NCBI GenBank assembly: GCA_947650285.1
Contig: CANTFL010001426.1
Coordinates: forward strand, 248,001 to 312,000
Direction: 5' to 3'
DNA: 64,000 bases
Source: Hyaloperonospora brassicae
Taxonomy: Eukaryota; Oomycota; Peronosporomycetes; Peronosporales; Peronosporaceae
A program made the position numbers and the translations under genes. A model generated the notes under the pieces. It saw only the letters and a list, made by a program, of their open reading frames with translations. It had not been told where the DNA came from and searched no databases. Of this stretch, positions 45,011 through 56,515 are shown piece by piece. Position 1 is the first letter of the stretch. Each line of letters begins with the position of its first letter.

Positions 45011-46498
45011 TGTGGACAAGCGCAGAAGAATAATGATGGATAGTGTGGATCGCGCCTACCGCATTTAGTGCAAGATCGAATTATTGGTGCAATGCGCTCA
45101 AAGATAGGTTCGTTGGCACGACGGATGGGACCACACGACTGAGTGGCAGAAAACGACTGTTGAAGTCATTCGGATTGATCCACCAAACGGTCATGAAGGA
45201 GTTTAGTCAAAGGTCGATGACTGACCGATCACGATCCGCAATCGAGTGCTTGTATCGCTAAGTGACAAGGACCGGATCGCTAAAGGGGTGAACATCAACT
45301 GAAATACTGTATCGCTAACGACTATAGGAAATAGGTAAATATGGAATCAAGCTGGAGGAGTAAATCGTCAAGATCATCAAACATGAGAGGTCTCAAAAGT
45401 AACGTTAACCTTACGGTGAATGTCCGAACAGAGACTCGAGAATTTGATCACGATCCTCCCTAAATGTGTAAGTCTTGATTGTGTGGACATATGATTGGTG
45501 TGGAGCACATATATAGTGTGGATTACATTCCGCGATCCAGTACATACCGCGATCCACTACATACCACGATCCACTACCCAAGCAATTTACTTCGAGCGTC
45601 CGATATCCGAGCGATCTACCACCTAGCGATTCACAATAGATGATCAACTATGAAGTAATCCACCACCTACCGATCCACACTAAATGATCCACTATGCATG
45701 AATTTATAATGGAATGATCAACCACCTAGAGATCCACTATCGAACATGCTACTACCTACCGGTCCACTACGAAGTGATCCACCACCAAGCGACCCACTAT
45801 GGAGTGATTCACTACCTAGCGATCCCCTACGGAGTATTTGCTGTGGAATTCATGATGCATGAGGTGAATAACATAGACAGGAGATACGAAACAGTGACCT
45901 GGCCTACAGAGAGGTATAGTCATAGCGTTTGTATTGGTTGGTTGACAATACATAGAATTGAATTTGCAGCGAAAGACACTCTTCGACTTCTCCCATACAG
46001 GATCTTTGGACTCCAGGTAAATGGAGAGTCACCCACGTCTCATCGAACTTCGCCCTTGGATTTTTTGGCCAGGCGGAACGTTAATTCTCACCCCCTCCCA
46101 ACTGCGATAGGACGCAGTGGACCTTACGGTTCAGATTCTAGATCACGAGACGGCTCAAGTGGTCAGAAGGCTCTAGTATCAAGCATCACCCCTAATAAAG
46201 GCGAGTCTGGGAGAGCGCCCAAAAAACAAGCAATCGAGTGAAGAATTTCCACTCGATCCATCCCACGTTTGACCGAGTGAACAGTTTGCACCCGAACCAC
46301 CCCTATCCCCAAAACGGTCAAGTTCTGCTTCAATTTTAGTACAACAGGAAGTCCGCGATCCACCCAACTGACGGGTACACAAGGTGAGCAAGACAACACA
46401 GAGCACGGAATCGGGGTACGCCCTCCTTAAGTCGGTCGTCCAAGCGCTAGTGGAGAGTCGGTGGGATAAAAATTTTTTGTGATCGCCACTCCACCACA
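45011..46498 (+). repeat. Family-2 solo LTR, GATCCACTA-repeat subfamily
   Basis: About 1.49 kb, starting TGTGGACAAG and ending CTCCACCACA, flanked by GTCA at 45007-45010 and 46499-46502. Aligns with 57156-58373 over its length. It shares its last ~300 bases (ACGGGTACACAAGGTGAG, GGTCGTCC, GCGCTAGTGGAGAGTCGG) with the GATC-rich LTRs, while the upstream half is unrelated or highly diverged. Confidence 0.85.
45520..45840 (+). repeat. Degenerate GATCCACTA repeats inside the LTR
   Basis: Many imperfect copies of the core GATCCACTA, often preceded by GC and followed by CCTA or CATAC, at 12-20 base spacing. Similar but fewer units are in the other LTRs at 57010-57130 and 57640-57720. Located in the presumed promoter (U3) part. 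Confidence 0.7.
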
Positions 46499-46539
46499 GT
46501 CATTGGCGTGTTGTCCCGTAGGAGTATCGATAGCTGAGA

Positions 46540-47095
46540 TTTTAAAAAATATCATCTAGTTAATGGCAGAGATTGCCTACAATGAAGTATGCTCTCGTTA
46601 AATTCAGATTTCATCTTTCCGTATATAAGCCATTTAAAACTTTTCTTACTGATCATGTGTCATCACGCACTGCAACGCAGTCGGCTCATTTACCTCAGAG
46701 AATAGCTTTTAGTATTCATTCTTTTCCGTGTAACATTTTGAAGCTAATCACAAGCCTAGCAAGAAAAACTATGATTTTGTTAATGTGACGACCCTGCCGT
46801 CATCCAGAATGGACAAAAATCGTACGGCAAATTGTAGTGATGATCACTGTGTAGCTCTGCGATATGCTCTTTTTGGCGAGAAGTACTCTAACCTAAACCT
46901 TAATTTGTCAGCACGCTTACGTGCAAGACTGCAACATTTTTCATCGATAAAGGTCTGTTGTTTTACTGCGAGGATGTTAAAAATCCTCCTAGTACTTACG
47001 TTCCACACGACGAGTAGATATCGTATCGCAACCTCATTCAGGCGCATATCCTTGCATAGGTGGTCATCTCGGTCGAGAGAAGACCTATAGATTTT
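46540..47095 (+). pseudogene. Gypsy pol relic: RNase H end and integrase zinc-finger region
   Basis: MPTMKYALVKFRFHLSVYKP and TDHVSSRTATQSAHLPQRIA match the RNase H end of gypsy pol (compare DILAMKYALAKFRVYLLGD at 34698-34892). Then SARLRARLQHFSSIK and TSRYRIATSFRRISL-like remains correspond to the link to the integrase zinc finger. Frame breaks throughout. The parent family is close to, but perhaps not identical with, family 1. Confidence 0.65.
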
Positions 47096-47470
47096 AATGT
47101 CAACCTTATTTGTAGCGGAGCTACATAGCTCCTTAAGATAGAGGAAGACCTAACGCTCAATGAGCAACTTTGGTTCTACGAACCAGAATCAAAGAGTCAA
47201 CAGCTCCGAGAGCGAAAGGGTGGTTCAAAGACCCCGACTCAAAGAGTCAAAAAGCTTGAAGAGCTTACGGTCCCTGTTCCAGTGGAAACAAACGATTCAA
47301 AGAATCAAACGCACTAATTGCACAAGGAGTAGCTTCCTTAACAAGGCCCTGCTACTTCCTTACGATCGCAAGACGCCTCAGAGAGGCACGCGTCTTTTGA
47401 TGATCAAAATGGAAACTGTATTTTATTTCTTCTTTAACCTAAAAGAACACCGTAGAACAAAATAAGTAAT
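47096..47470 (+). pseudogene. Hairpin-rich family-1-like fragment
   Basis: The frame around 47155-47320 reads LNEQLWFYEPESKSQQLRER and VKKLEELTVPVPVETNDSKN. Perfect hairpins include GGAGCTA/TAGCTCC (47114-47129), TGGTTC/GAACCA, GATTC/GAATC and AAGACGC/GCGTCTT enclosing GCCTC/GAGGC near 47370-47396. This texture is that of family 1. Which part of the element it comes from is uncertain. Confidence 0.45.
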
Positions 47471-47975
47471 CTACTCACTTATGTCCTGAATAAACCTATT
47501 AAATGATCTCGTAATCAATTGTTGACAGACATCAGTCTTCAACAATTGATACTTGTGTTCGAATGTTAATTTAATGGAATCCCATCCCTTGCGTGTACCA
47601 CACCTATTGTCGACTACCACTCGACGTGTAACCCCGTTATAATATTGGTGGCCTAAACTTTACAAATAGGTACGCCCGCATGTGCGTTCGTGTTAACGTG
47701 TGTCAGCGAAACAAACCCTTTAAAAAATTGGCTGCGCCGCTCGCCATTTCTCATTCAATCTCTGGCTGTTGGGAATCCGTTTGTATGGACTTGTGTTTAG
47801 CCTACCAAAGGGTTGAATAGGAAACACTAGCATTGTGCTCTTTGTTGACCGTTTGAGCTAGATGGCTTATTTGACGGATGTGGGGTAGAGTGAAGTCTCA
47901 AAACGGCGTGATGATCACTTAAAACACTAACTGTGCTGAACTGCCTTCTTACGATGGAAATACTCTGATGCCGCG
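47471..47975. other. Stretch without recognisable genes
   Basis: Short ORFs only, with one 11-bp repeated word (CAATTGTTGA-like inverted pair near 47515-47550). Nothing assignable. Confidence 0.4.
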
Positions 47976-47979
47976 TATG

Positions 47980-48470
47980 TACATTTACTCACCTTGTGTA
48001 CCCGTGAGCTGTCGGGTTGCCCTCTTCGGTGCTATTGGACAAATATTGAGACGCATTAGCCTTGGCGGAGGCAGACCTTAGGCCCCAAGTGGATATGCTT
48101 CACTCGGTGGGCCGGTAGGTGGCTGCTCGACCGATTTGGGCGAGAATAGTCTCACAACCAGATTCTTCAGGCATCTTATCTCTTTTGTTGTTTCTTAAAA
48201 TCACAAGGGTGTTAACCTCCTGGCCTTTCCCGCGCTCCCTAATAGCTAGGTTGGGAGGCCGCTTCCGATATCGGAAAATGAGAGGGGAGGTTGCTACTCG
48301 ACAAAACCACAGACCGAATACTTCATGGGGTCGTACGTGCTCTTTTCCTCGCCACGCAAGTGTCTTCAAAGGGAAGAGGGCAAAGTGTATCCCTTACCCG
48401 GAAAAGGCCGGCAGACTTAACAAGTGATCTCATTTGGCACGACGACGTGACACGTAGATCGCAACTTGAG
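47980..48470 (-). repeat. Diverged family-2-like LTR relic
   Basis: On the minus strand the words ACGGGTACACAAGGTGAG and GGGCAACCCGACAGC match the conserved 3' part of family-2 LTRs (compare 46370-46390 and 43260-43300). The rest is diverged. Suggests a third LTR subfamily. Confidence 0.5.
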
Positions 48471-48569
48471 TAGTATTCAATATAGTCCTATCCTTAAACT
48501 TTTCTACTGTTTTTGTCCGGTGCACTGAATATTCATGTGACTGGCCAGAAGTAGACGGACCTTGAAGAT

Positions 48570-48815
48570 CCGAATCTACTAGAGAGGAACCCAGGATCAC
48601 CGAGGAGGGACCAGGTCAATCGAGGAGAGACCCATGTCAACCTTAAGGAACCCAGGCCTACCGAAAGGGATTGATTTTACCGAGGAGAAACCGATTATAC
48701 CAATCAGGGAACGGTTTTATCGAAGAGGTACAATGTCTCCCGATGAGGTATCGGGTGTATCAAAGAGGGACCGGTTCTACGAATCAGGGATCAGGTCTAC
48801 CAATGATGGACTGCT
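48570..48815 (+). repeat. Tandem repeat, ~20-21 bp unit, about 11-12 degenerate copies
   Basis: Units resemble GAGGAGGGACCAGGTCTACC, for example at 48600, 48622, 48764 and 48785. Divergence between units is high. No ORF role is evident. Confidence 0.65.
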
Positions 48816-49280
48816 GTCATCTTCTGTCAGTATCGGTTGACCGGTACCTTCGCAACGGTCTTCCCCTAAATTGGTTCTGCAGGCCCCCCTTCCATTAAGT
48901 ATCACCACATTCGAAGCGCCTACTCTTTTGGACACCTTTTACCTGACAGTGACACCGGTCCCTTTACCTTGCTGAATGTTAGGTCTATTATTTTTCGAAA
49001 GCACTCGATCACAGCCGCCACCTACACTTTCTTATCCGTACAGCGCATTAATCCTGAACCTTATTTATCCACTTCAATCTTGTACATCCTTTAAGCTGTG
49101 TACCTCCAATGTAACCTTTTTTTAATTAGTAGCCGTGCTCCGATGTCTTCGCCCGGGTCCCCCGTCTAACGCCGCGACGCCGCCCCTCCCGGTTTTTCGG
49201 TCATTCCATCCGATAGTGGGGAGAGGTTGGTTCCCGCACGTCTCTGGCTTCTCTATCCTGATCCGGCGATGAGCCGGCCA
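48816..49280. other. Stretch without recognisable genes
   Basis: Pyrimidine-rich on the plus strand. No supported feature. Confidence 0.4.
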
Positions 49281-49800
49281 CTGACGCTTACCAAACTTTA
49301 ATTCTATTTACCAACTCAAAGCACGGACACCTTTTTGTCTTTAAATTTTTATATCTCCTAGACTGTAGGCCGGTTGCTCCCGCGTTCCCTTTAGTTTCTC
49401 GGACGCACTCACGGCGACTTCGTCGGTGAGATCGACGTTCACAACCTTCCGACCTCGTCGGTAAGCTCGCGATCAACGACCACAGCGACCCCGTCGGTAA
49501 GGTTGACACTAAATAACCGATTTGATTCCTTCGATGAGCTCGATCGCCACAACTACAGCGGCCCCGTATGTGAGCTCCGCGGATATGACCCCAGCGACCC
49601 CGTCAATGAGCTTGGCGCCGGCATTCCCTACCACGGCGGTATTGCCGCTGTGCGCGACCAATCCGGCCGTTTCAGTCTCATCTTCCTATATATCTAGGAC
49701 TGGTCCTGCCGCCAATGACCCAGATTCGCTTTATATACAATCGACATTGGTTGAGATGACCCGTCGCGTTCGAGCTTACGAGGACCAACAACACCGTTAA
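49281..49800 (+). pseudogene. Gypsy Gag N-terminal relic, interrupted by the pogo-like element
   Basis: The 49522-49800 block (ATPSMSLAPAFPTTAVLPLC, LYIQSTLVEMTRRVRAYEDQ) has the Ala/Pro/Ser-rich start followed by a helical segment that I associate with oomycete gypsy Gag. Repeated ACCCCGTCGGTAAG-type words occur at 49410-49500. Gag-like text resumes after 53160, so the transposon probably inserted into this relic. Confidence 0.45.
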
Positions 49801-50470
49801 CCGTAATTAGTGTGGATTGGCTAACAATGTGGATTGCTAATTAGTGTGATAAACACTATTACTGACGTGGCACCTGGAGAGCTATGCAAAAATAGTGTAT
49901 ATTAAAATTAGTGTGGATACACAGAACCCGTATGTCTTACCACAACCCCTGCGTATATAGTCTATATGTATCATTCCATAGTCATCCACAACAAACAGAC
50001 CACGCTGTCCACCCTTTGTCCCTTTCCCACACAAACCCTAAGGAATATCGCTGCTTTCTTCCCTGCTCGGCGTCTGACACCTTCGCGGGCTTCAGCACTA
50101 CTCGGGTAATGATATAGATAGACATCGGGGCCGCCGCCTCTCCATCGCCGATTATCGCGGCGTTTGCGCGCGGGACAGCTCGTCATACAGCCGGCGTTGC
50201 TAATAGTGATCCTGCAATTAACAACACGAGCGATGCCGAAGGCGCTGGCAGCCATGTTTGAGGCATAGACGGAAGTGATATTAAAGTCAAAGCTTGCCGT
50301 CTAGGCTTTGGCACAAACCCATTCAAGCGCTCGCTTAAGAAAGTCTCGACAATTAGGAAGCGTGTCGAGTTTGTTACGTGGATGGTCGAGACGGCAATGA
50401 AAAGGGAGAAAAAGGTGTTGTCCTCCGTACAATCATCCAGTTTCCGTCCGAGTTCCGTGGCAAATACAGC

Positions 50471-50551
50471 GTAAGTATATAATTATTAAGTATTCATTTT
50501 TAACGATCTCACAGACATCTGATATGTGTGCATTGCGTTTTATGTTCATAG
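50471..50551 (+). other. Predicted intron 1 of the pogo-like transposase
   Basis: GTAAGTATAT at the start and TTCATAG at the end, 81 bp. Removal links SVANTA to ANHTEC. Supported by splice-site form only. Confidence 0.45.
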
Positions 50552-51445
50552 GCCAATCATACGGAATGTTCTCGGTGGGGGAAGTCTAGCGCAGAAGTCA
50601 ATGACCTTGAAAAGTTCAATGCCAAGTCAATGTCATCTCTGAATGGGTCTGGTCTCAGGAAGGTAACAATCAAGGCGGTCGCTGGCCGTGGGTGCCGACG
50701 CGATCAGTGAGTTGAGACGTGATATGACATCTTTCTCGAAGATGTCAGTCGATATAAACCCACCGGATTCAATTTTTCGACAGCACTCCCTGCCATTATT
50801 GCCCGTGACATCATTCTTACTTTAACAAAATTTGCTGTGAAGTTTGAGCCCACGTATGTTAACCTCGCTGAAGACATCAAGGTCATTGACAAGATCAAAA
50901 CGCTATGGGTGCAACAGCTCATGGTATTTGGTGTAACAGTTAATGGTATGTGGTGTGACATTAAGAGATAAATAGAAGTACAGCGATGAGTAAGACTTGC
51001 ACTGACCTTTTATGTATCTATTCTACGAGGCAATTGGGAGTGTGATGCGGATGCAGACATGAAATATGTTGTGCAGCCAGAAGAAGGAGGCTCATATTGA
51101 GATGAGCGTGGCTTACCACATCGGTAATCTGCATCGTGTATTTAAGTCAGGGGACTTGCGCGAAGAACTGACCTGTAATATAAATGAGACCCACTTTGAA
51201 ATCAACTTTGGCAATGTACGCACGCTTGGATTCCGCGGCGACGACAATGTTAAGTACGCGGACGTTGTCTCGGGTGGCGAAGGAATGACAATGAAAGTCC
51301 ACATTAAAGGTGGTGCAAGTTCACGCATTAAAACCCTAATACTCATCTTTCAAAATCCGAAGCGCAGCTATCATATCCAAGAATTGCCAATTACTGTGCC
51401 CAGATTTGCGGACCAAACTGGGCCAAAAGCAGGAGTGATAAGACG

Positions 51446-51527
51446 GTAAGTCTTATTCAATCTTGCCTTTAAACATTAGGAGCACAATATAAAAGCGCAT
51501 AATTGTCAAATGAAATCTTTTGTCCAG
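51446..51527 (+). other. Predicted intron 2 of the pogo-like transposase
   Basis: GTAAGTCTTA...TTTGTCCAG, 82 bp. Removal restores one frame across the junction, giving GVIRR followed by VFLTWF and RLVYRVGPYG, the expected order before the IDN box. Confidence 0.7.
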
Positions 51528-53159
51528 GGTCTTTTTAACCTGGTTTTAACAGCGGCTGGTATATAGGGTTGGTCCGTACGGTCGAGAGACCATCATGTAC
51601 ATTGACAACTGCGGAGGGCAGAATGGGCCTGAAAACCTTACCGTAGCATTGGCGGAGACGAAGACAAAGCTGTCTTACTTTCCACCATGCTCGACACACC
51701 TCGTCCAGCCATGCGACTAGTTTGTAATAGTTAACTTAAAGTACGAGTTAACGAGGTTGTGAGAAGTGAAAAAAATGTGTACGATCAGGGCCGATATATG
51801 GTTCAATGCTGTACAACTAAACGGGGCATGGCCAGGTATGCTGAAGCATCCGGGAGAGCACTTTTTCATGTAGTTGGCTGCAAAACCAGTCCGGAAGTTG
51901 AACAAGATGCGTGACGTGACTGGGATCTCAAATTCACTCAAGGCAATGATTCGTTGTGGCGTTTCTCTCGACGTCTTGGGACGTTGGCACAAAATTCAGC
52001 TTTCCTTAAAGTTACAGCAGATAATATGTAAGTACCGGAGACACTTTGAATGTGTGCCCGTCCCGATTTCTGGTGGCGAGCCCGTACCAATTCTTGGTGC
52101 AAGCCCATCCAGATCTGTGGCGCCGATATCATCCCGAAGTTAAAATGAGCCATTCAGCGCATATAATATATTCTAAATAGGCGTAATTCGGAACAGCGCT
52201 CACCCAAATTAGTTTCCAGTCAGAACTAGTGGCGCATGATCTGGACACTGATTCGAGTGTGAAGCACACTCGCCAATATTTAAATTGTACAGTGCATTGG
52301 TAATTTCTTGGACTCTCTAATATAATATTGGTCTTTTAAGAATTATCATTTTCTATATTCAAAAATGTCGGTCTTATACGAATTCAGTGTGTCAAAATGG
52401 TGCTTCTGAATAAAAATACAACCAAAACAAATTTATTGTCGCTCTTTTGCAGGGCAAATCATACACAGCCCCATGCTCAGCCTTTACCCCTTATTACACT
52501 GTAGTTCACTTGCAGGCCTCAAACCTAACAACGTGCACCCACGAATTTGCAGAGGCACCCTCGGCTTCATGATCTCCCATTGGAGTTTTGTATTTATATT
52601 GTACTTGACCCCCACTTTGATACCCAGAGACGCAGACACAAATTTTTAATTTGCTTCAAATATTGCTCACGGACACTAATTTCACCGCACAATAATAATG
52701 TTTCACCATAATTAGTGTCATGGACACTATATCCTGTGCTTATACTCAAAGATAACAACACATGATTAAGTGTCGCGGACACTAAATCGATGTCCACTGT
52801 ACTACTGCAGGTAGATGATTGGGCTTCGAATTTTCGGTGGGCTCGTAGCACAGTTTCATGGAGTTTGCATCACATACGTTTTCTGAATGGTTATATGGAT
52901 AGTTATATAGCTGTAGGATTGAATTGAAAGGGACTTTGGTCGACACATGCATGCAAGACCTTGTCATAATTCACACATTAATATTAAGCATTTAGAAATA
53001 GTGTGAAACACACTAAGAGTCAAAGCACTAATATAGTGTGGACTCAAATAAAATTTAATACATACTAATACATGTGAGCGCTATCAAATCGAACAGTTAA
53101 AAATCATTGTGGTACACAGTAATTACGCTTAACGGTGCGGCGATCATTACAGCTCGAGC

Positions 53160-55650
53160 GGCCAATTGGATCGTTAGGGTAGCCTGTCTTAATGATCCAG
53201 CTGCATGACCGTCTCCTCCTCATTCGTCAACAACATGAGAGCCTTCAGCGGGATAGGCGGTGGTAGACCACTCGCGTTGGCAAAAAATTACTGCGAGTAC
53301 CAGTATGCTATCGTTATAGCACAAATGGCGAACCAGGACTCATCGTTCGGTCGTCCGGAGGTTCCACTCGTAAGTCCAGGTTCTCCGACCGATGCTCGCT
53401 CCTACTCGATGTCAACGCTTCTCAAATGACGTCTGCGAGCGTCATACCGTATGTAGGCGAAATCTCGTAAGTCGCCGAGATCCGCCACAGCTTGTCGACC
53501 AGCCCTTTTTCGCCCCGGTTCCAAATTTTTAACGGGTTTTCATCTCTAATAAGATTACAGCCGTCAAGTGACCTCTACAGCAGTCACGGCGAGGTAATGC
53601 GAAAGACCCTAGAGAAGTAGTGGGCTATCATTCGACGACCAGCCAAGTCCCACAAGCGTCCAGGTACCGGGTCCTCTTAAACGTCCGTTCCTCGGTCTGC
53701 CCCAATATTGCCCGTTCCCTCTTTGATCGTCTTGACGTCAACGAGATCTGCAACGTCTACCTGTCCTTTTGCCTTCACGAATATCACGGTCCTTACAAGC
53801 ACCATTTCTCTCATGAGTTCCACTACGTCTACCTATCCTACCATTACGTCTACCTATCCGCCATTTTCGTACCACCTTCGACCTCTAACACGGGTTCTGC
53901 CGATCCGCAAGACATGTCGCTAAAGAGAGCTATATTGGAATCGTCTGATTCTGAAAGCTAGAGACCTCGGGAAGAATGAATACCCTGACGTCAATGGGTA
54001 GCGCGGACGTAGACTCGCACTTTCCTTAACTCTCGCGTTCCCCGTCTTATTTTCTTGTACTCGATGCTCAAAGATTTTAGCCAGCAGAAGTCGGAAAATA
54101 TTCGGTTGACCTGATCAACTCGTGGTCCCGTGTGACGATGGTATTTAAAGACCTAGTCAAACCTATAGAGTTACCCTTGGAATGGTTATTCACCATGCGT
54201 GGAAGTCGGTCGACTTCTCACGTGGAAGTCCTCGCTGTCAATTCACCGTTAATTATGACTCAGTCGGCCGCCGTGCCTTGAGTATCCGCCAGAGTCTCTC
54301 TTCCCACCGTATCATTCCGACCATATGGCTGGTTTGACGACTTGTCCGCTTTCTCCAAGCAGGATTATAAAGCTCATAACCAGGCACTCTGGAAGGCGAC
54401 CCAACATCTGTTGATTCTCAAGGAGCAAGCAAACACCAATGCCTTCCTCGCCTCCTACTCCAAAGCCCGGCGTTTAATCACGAGGTCGAGTAGTCCAAGA
54501 GGGCGGACGATGGCTGGTCAAAATTTCGAGGGTATAAATTTGGACCAATGCGCCTCAACATCTACCTGGACCCATACTTTCGACACCTTTCGCTTTCCCG
54601 CTTCGTGGACAATTAATATTCTAGGCGTGAAAAACAATTAAATTGCTCGATCTGCTAGACCCTTTCAAAAATCAAGATCTGCGTTACCGTGTGTCAAGTA
54701 TTATCGGCTGTGTTCCAAACCTTCTCCTGCCCCCCTGTTCTCTTGCATCAAGAACAAGTTCGCTTTATCCTCTTAGCTAATCAAACTTTATCACGATGAT
54801 TTTTTTCCATTTATCCCTTCGTCTCTTTATGCTGGCGCCTCCTACTCTCTTATTTCTTCCTTGGTCCTTCGTTTTCCGAATTCAGATATTTCCGTTTAAT
54901 TGGCTTCAACCGTTTTGGGTCTGCTTTAGGAACATAGCTTTACCGATGGGTAACCGATAATTCCAATAGAGGATCCAGGTATACCGGCTAGGGGCCCGGT
55001 ATACCATTAGACAACGGAGCCTTACTCGTGAGGGACTACTGTAAACCTTATGAGGCTTCATCATCCATTTTTAATCCACGTAGCTTTTCATTGCCGCGAA
55101 ACCGTAGAGCCTTGTCTGCTTGCATTCAAATTGTCGCAGTAATCCTTCAAAATACAAGTACAATTCGTCCACCCATGATGTTTCTTCGTATCTCTTTCAG
55201 AGAACAAGAAGTTTCGCTGCTGCCGACCGTACCTCGTCTTCTTACAGGTACCACTCTCCAAATGATCCTCAAATTTATATTCGCTTTGTTCCATTTATCG
55301 CGCGTAAATGTCTTCTTGCAACAAGTCTTTGTCGAATTCAACCCGATTTGTACTCCGTAAAACTGGTCTCTAGTCGTAACCCGTGGTCTCTTACCCGTTT
55401 CAGAACGCGGAAAGGTTCTACCAAAGATTCGGCCATTTCTGGCATATCATTCATTCAATCGGTTCAGGTAGATCCAAACTTGAGTTTCGGGTTGGATCTC
55501 GTATCCGAACGCTCCTTCGTATGTGCCCTTGAATTAGAGACCGACTCGCTTTCAGATAATTCTCGTTCACCTGCTTCCACAATAGCAGGTCCTGGCTCTG
55601 TATGTGGTACCTCCACCTCCGGGGTCCAGAATATCGACGTATCATATTGA
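53160..55650 (+). pseudogene. Decayed gypsy Gag/leader region
   Basis: Coding-like plus-strand blocks at 53205-53429, 53620-53961, 54342-54641 (DYKAHNQALWKATQHLLILK) and 55120-55650 (ELETDSLSDNSRSPASTIAG). They are separated by stops. The 54342 block has the helical character of a Gag core. No zinc knuckle or protease motif was found. Assignment is weak and mainly by resemblance to the 49281-49800 relic. Confidence 0.35.
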
Positions 55651-55789
55651 CTACGGGTAGTGTGGCAACAATTGAGGAATTAACATTACAAACCGTGGAA
55701 CAAGTAAAACGAAGTCTTCTTTAATAATCGATCATAGGCGGTAATATACGCACATGTCAATCTTTTGGTGTACTCTTCCCAATCTAGCT

Positions 55790-56251
55790 AGTCTACGTCA
55801 GTGAACTACAAGTTGATCGACCGGGCCAGGGACTGCATTATCCTCTCCCCGTGCCATTGGATGAAGGTTGATAGGCCATAGTTGTTTATTGATGTGACCT
55901 AACATACGATTGAAAGAGCTAAAGAAGTCCGACGTAAACTTCGGTTCGCGATCAGGACGAACCGCTTCACTGACACCAAAACGACGGAACACACAATCCT
56001 CCAAATCTTCGGCCACCATCTGGGCTATCCACGACGCACTTAATTTGGCCATGACATACCCAGTGAATAAGTCGATACAATGTAGCAACTCTGTATTTGA
56101 TACGTGTGACTTTGAAAGAGACGGAATGTGGTTTATCGCGATAATCTAAAGGGATATGTTGCCTTACCATTTCCAGGACTCTTATCCTGCAAGGTAGATT
56201 CAACTTTCCTAATCTTGCTATTAGTACAGGACCCGTCGTACCTTGATACAC
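55790..56251 (-). pseudogene. Integrase fragment of a family-2-like gypsy element
   Basis: The minus strand reads LLHCIDLFTGYVMAKLSASW, EAVRPDREPKFTSDFFSSFN and RMLGHINKQLWPINLHPMA, equal in order to the integrase core of element C (EAIRHDREPVFNSDFF). The second Asp is present and the Glu box is decayed (MARGED). The upstream block 55967-56251 is out of frame. Confidence 0.75.
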
Positions 56252-56515
56252 TTTAAAATATTCCTACCTAGTGACAGTGTCTTTGCATCCGATAAGAAGT
56301 ACGTCCGACCCAGTGGTGACCCTCTTCCAGACTCATATTATAGTGATAAAGGAATTCGGTTAGTAGTCTTTTCAGAACCTCCAACCTACCATCACGTCCC
56401 TACCCCCTCCTTTGGCCTAAACGTAAAGATATTATACCAACAAGTATATTTCGCCTATTTCATAGTCCTCTCTAAAACTTCTGCACACACTAGCCGATTC
56501 CATAGACAATCGTAA

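Larger units (their letters stand above)
50280..52143 (+). pseudogene. Pogo/DDE_1-like transposase with two predicted introns
   Basis: Plus-strand blocks in order: RKRVEFVTWMVETAMKREKK (N-terminal helices), an intron at 50471-50551, then LPAIIARDIILTLTKFAVKF and the DNA-binding helices. The catalytic domain has NETHFEINFGNVRTLGFRGD and DDNVKYADVVSGGEGMTMKV. After an 82-base intron come MYIDNCGGQNGPENLT (second Asp) and CSTHLVQPCD (third Asp), then AAKPVRKLNKMRDVTGISNS and GVSLDVLGRWHKIQLS. The first catalytic acid is missing (NINET where N-x-DET is expected). Several stops are present, so it is inactive. The enzyme would have excised and inserted the element at TA. Confidence 0.82.
49805..53040 (+). 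mobile_element. Pogo-like (DDE) DNA transposon with palindromic ends
   Basis: A transposase relic (50280-52143) lies between two clusters of the motif AGTGT-N5-ACACT and its half sites. The palindromes are at 49842-49858 on the left and 52713-52729, 52769-52783 and 53000-53014 on the right. Single TTAGTGTGGAT sites are at 49807 and 49908. The motif clusters mark the element ends, whose exact bases and TA duplication were not resolved. Confidence 0.6.

Noticed and set aside
45520..45840. CRISPR-like array
   Set aside because: Units are imperfect, spacing varies and intervening sequence is too short; it lies inside an LTR of a eukaryotic element.
48100..48427. Overlapping ORFs on both strands as genes
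   Set aside because: They fall in a relic with family-2 LTR words; no protein motif is visible on either strand.
51066..51449. Intact-looking 127-codon ORF as a host gene
   Set aside because: It is the catalytic middle of a pogo-like transposase, with flanking parts of the same domain on either side.
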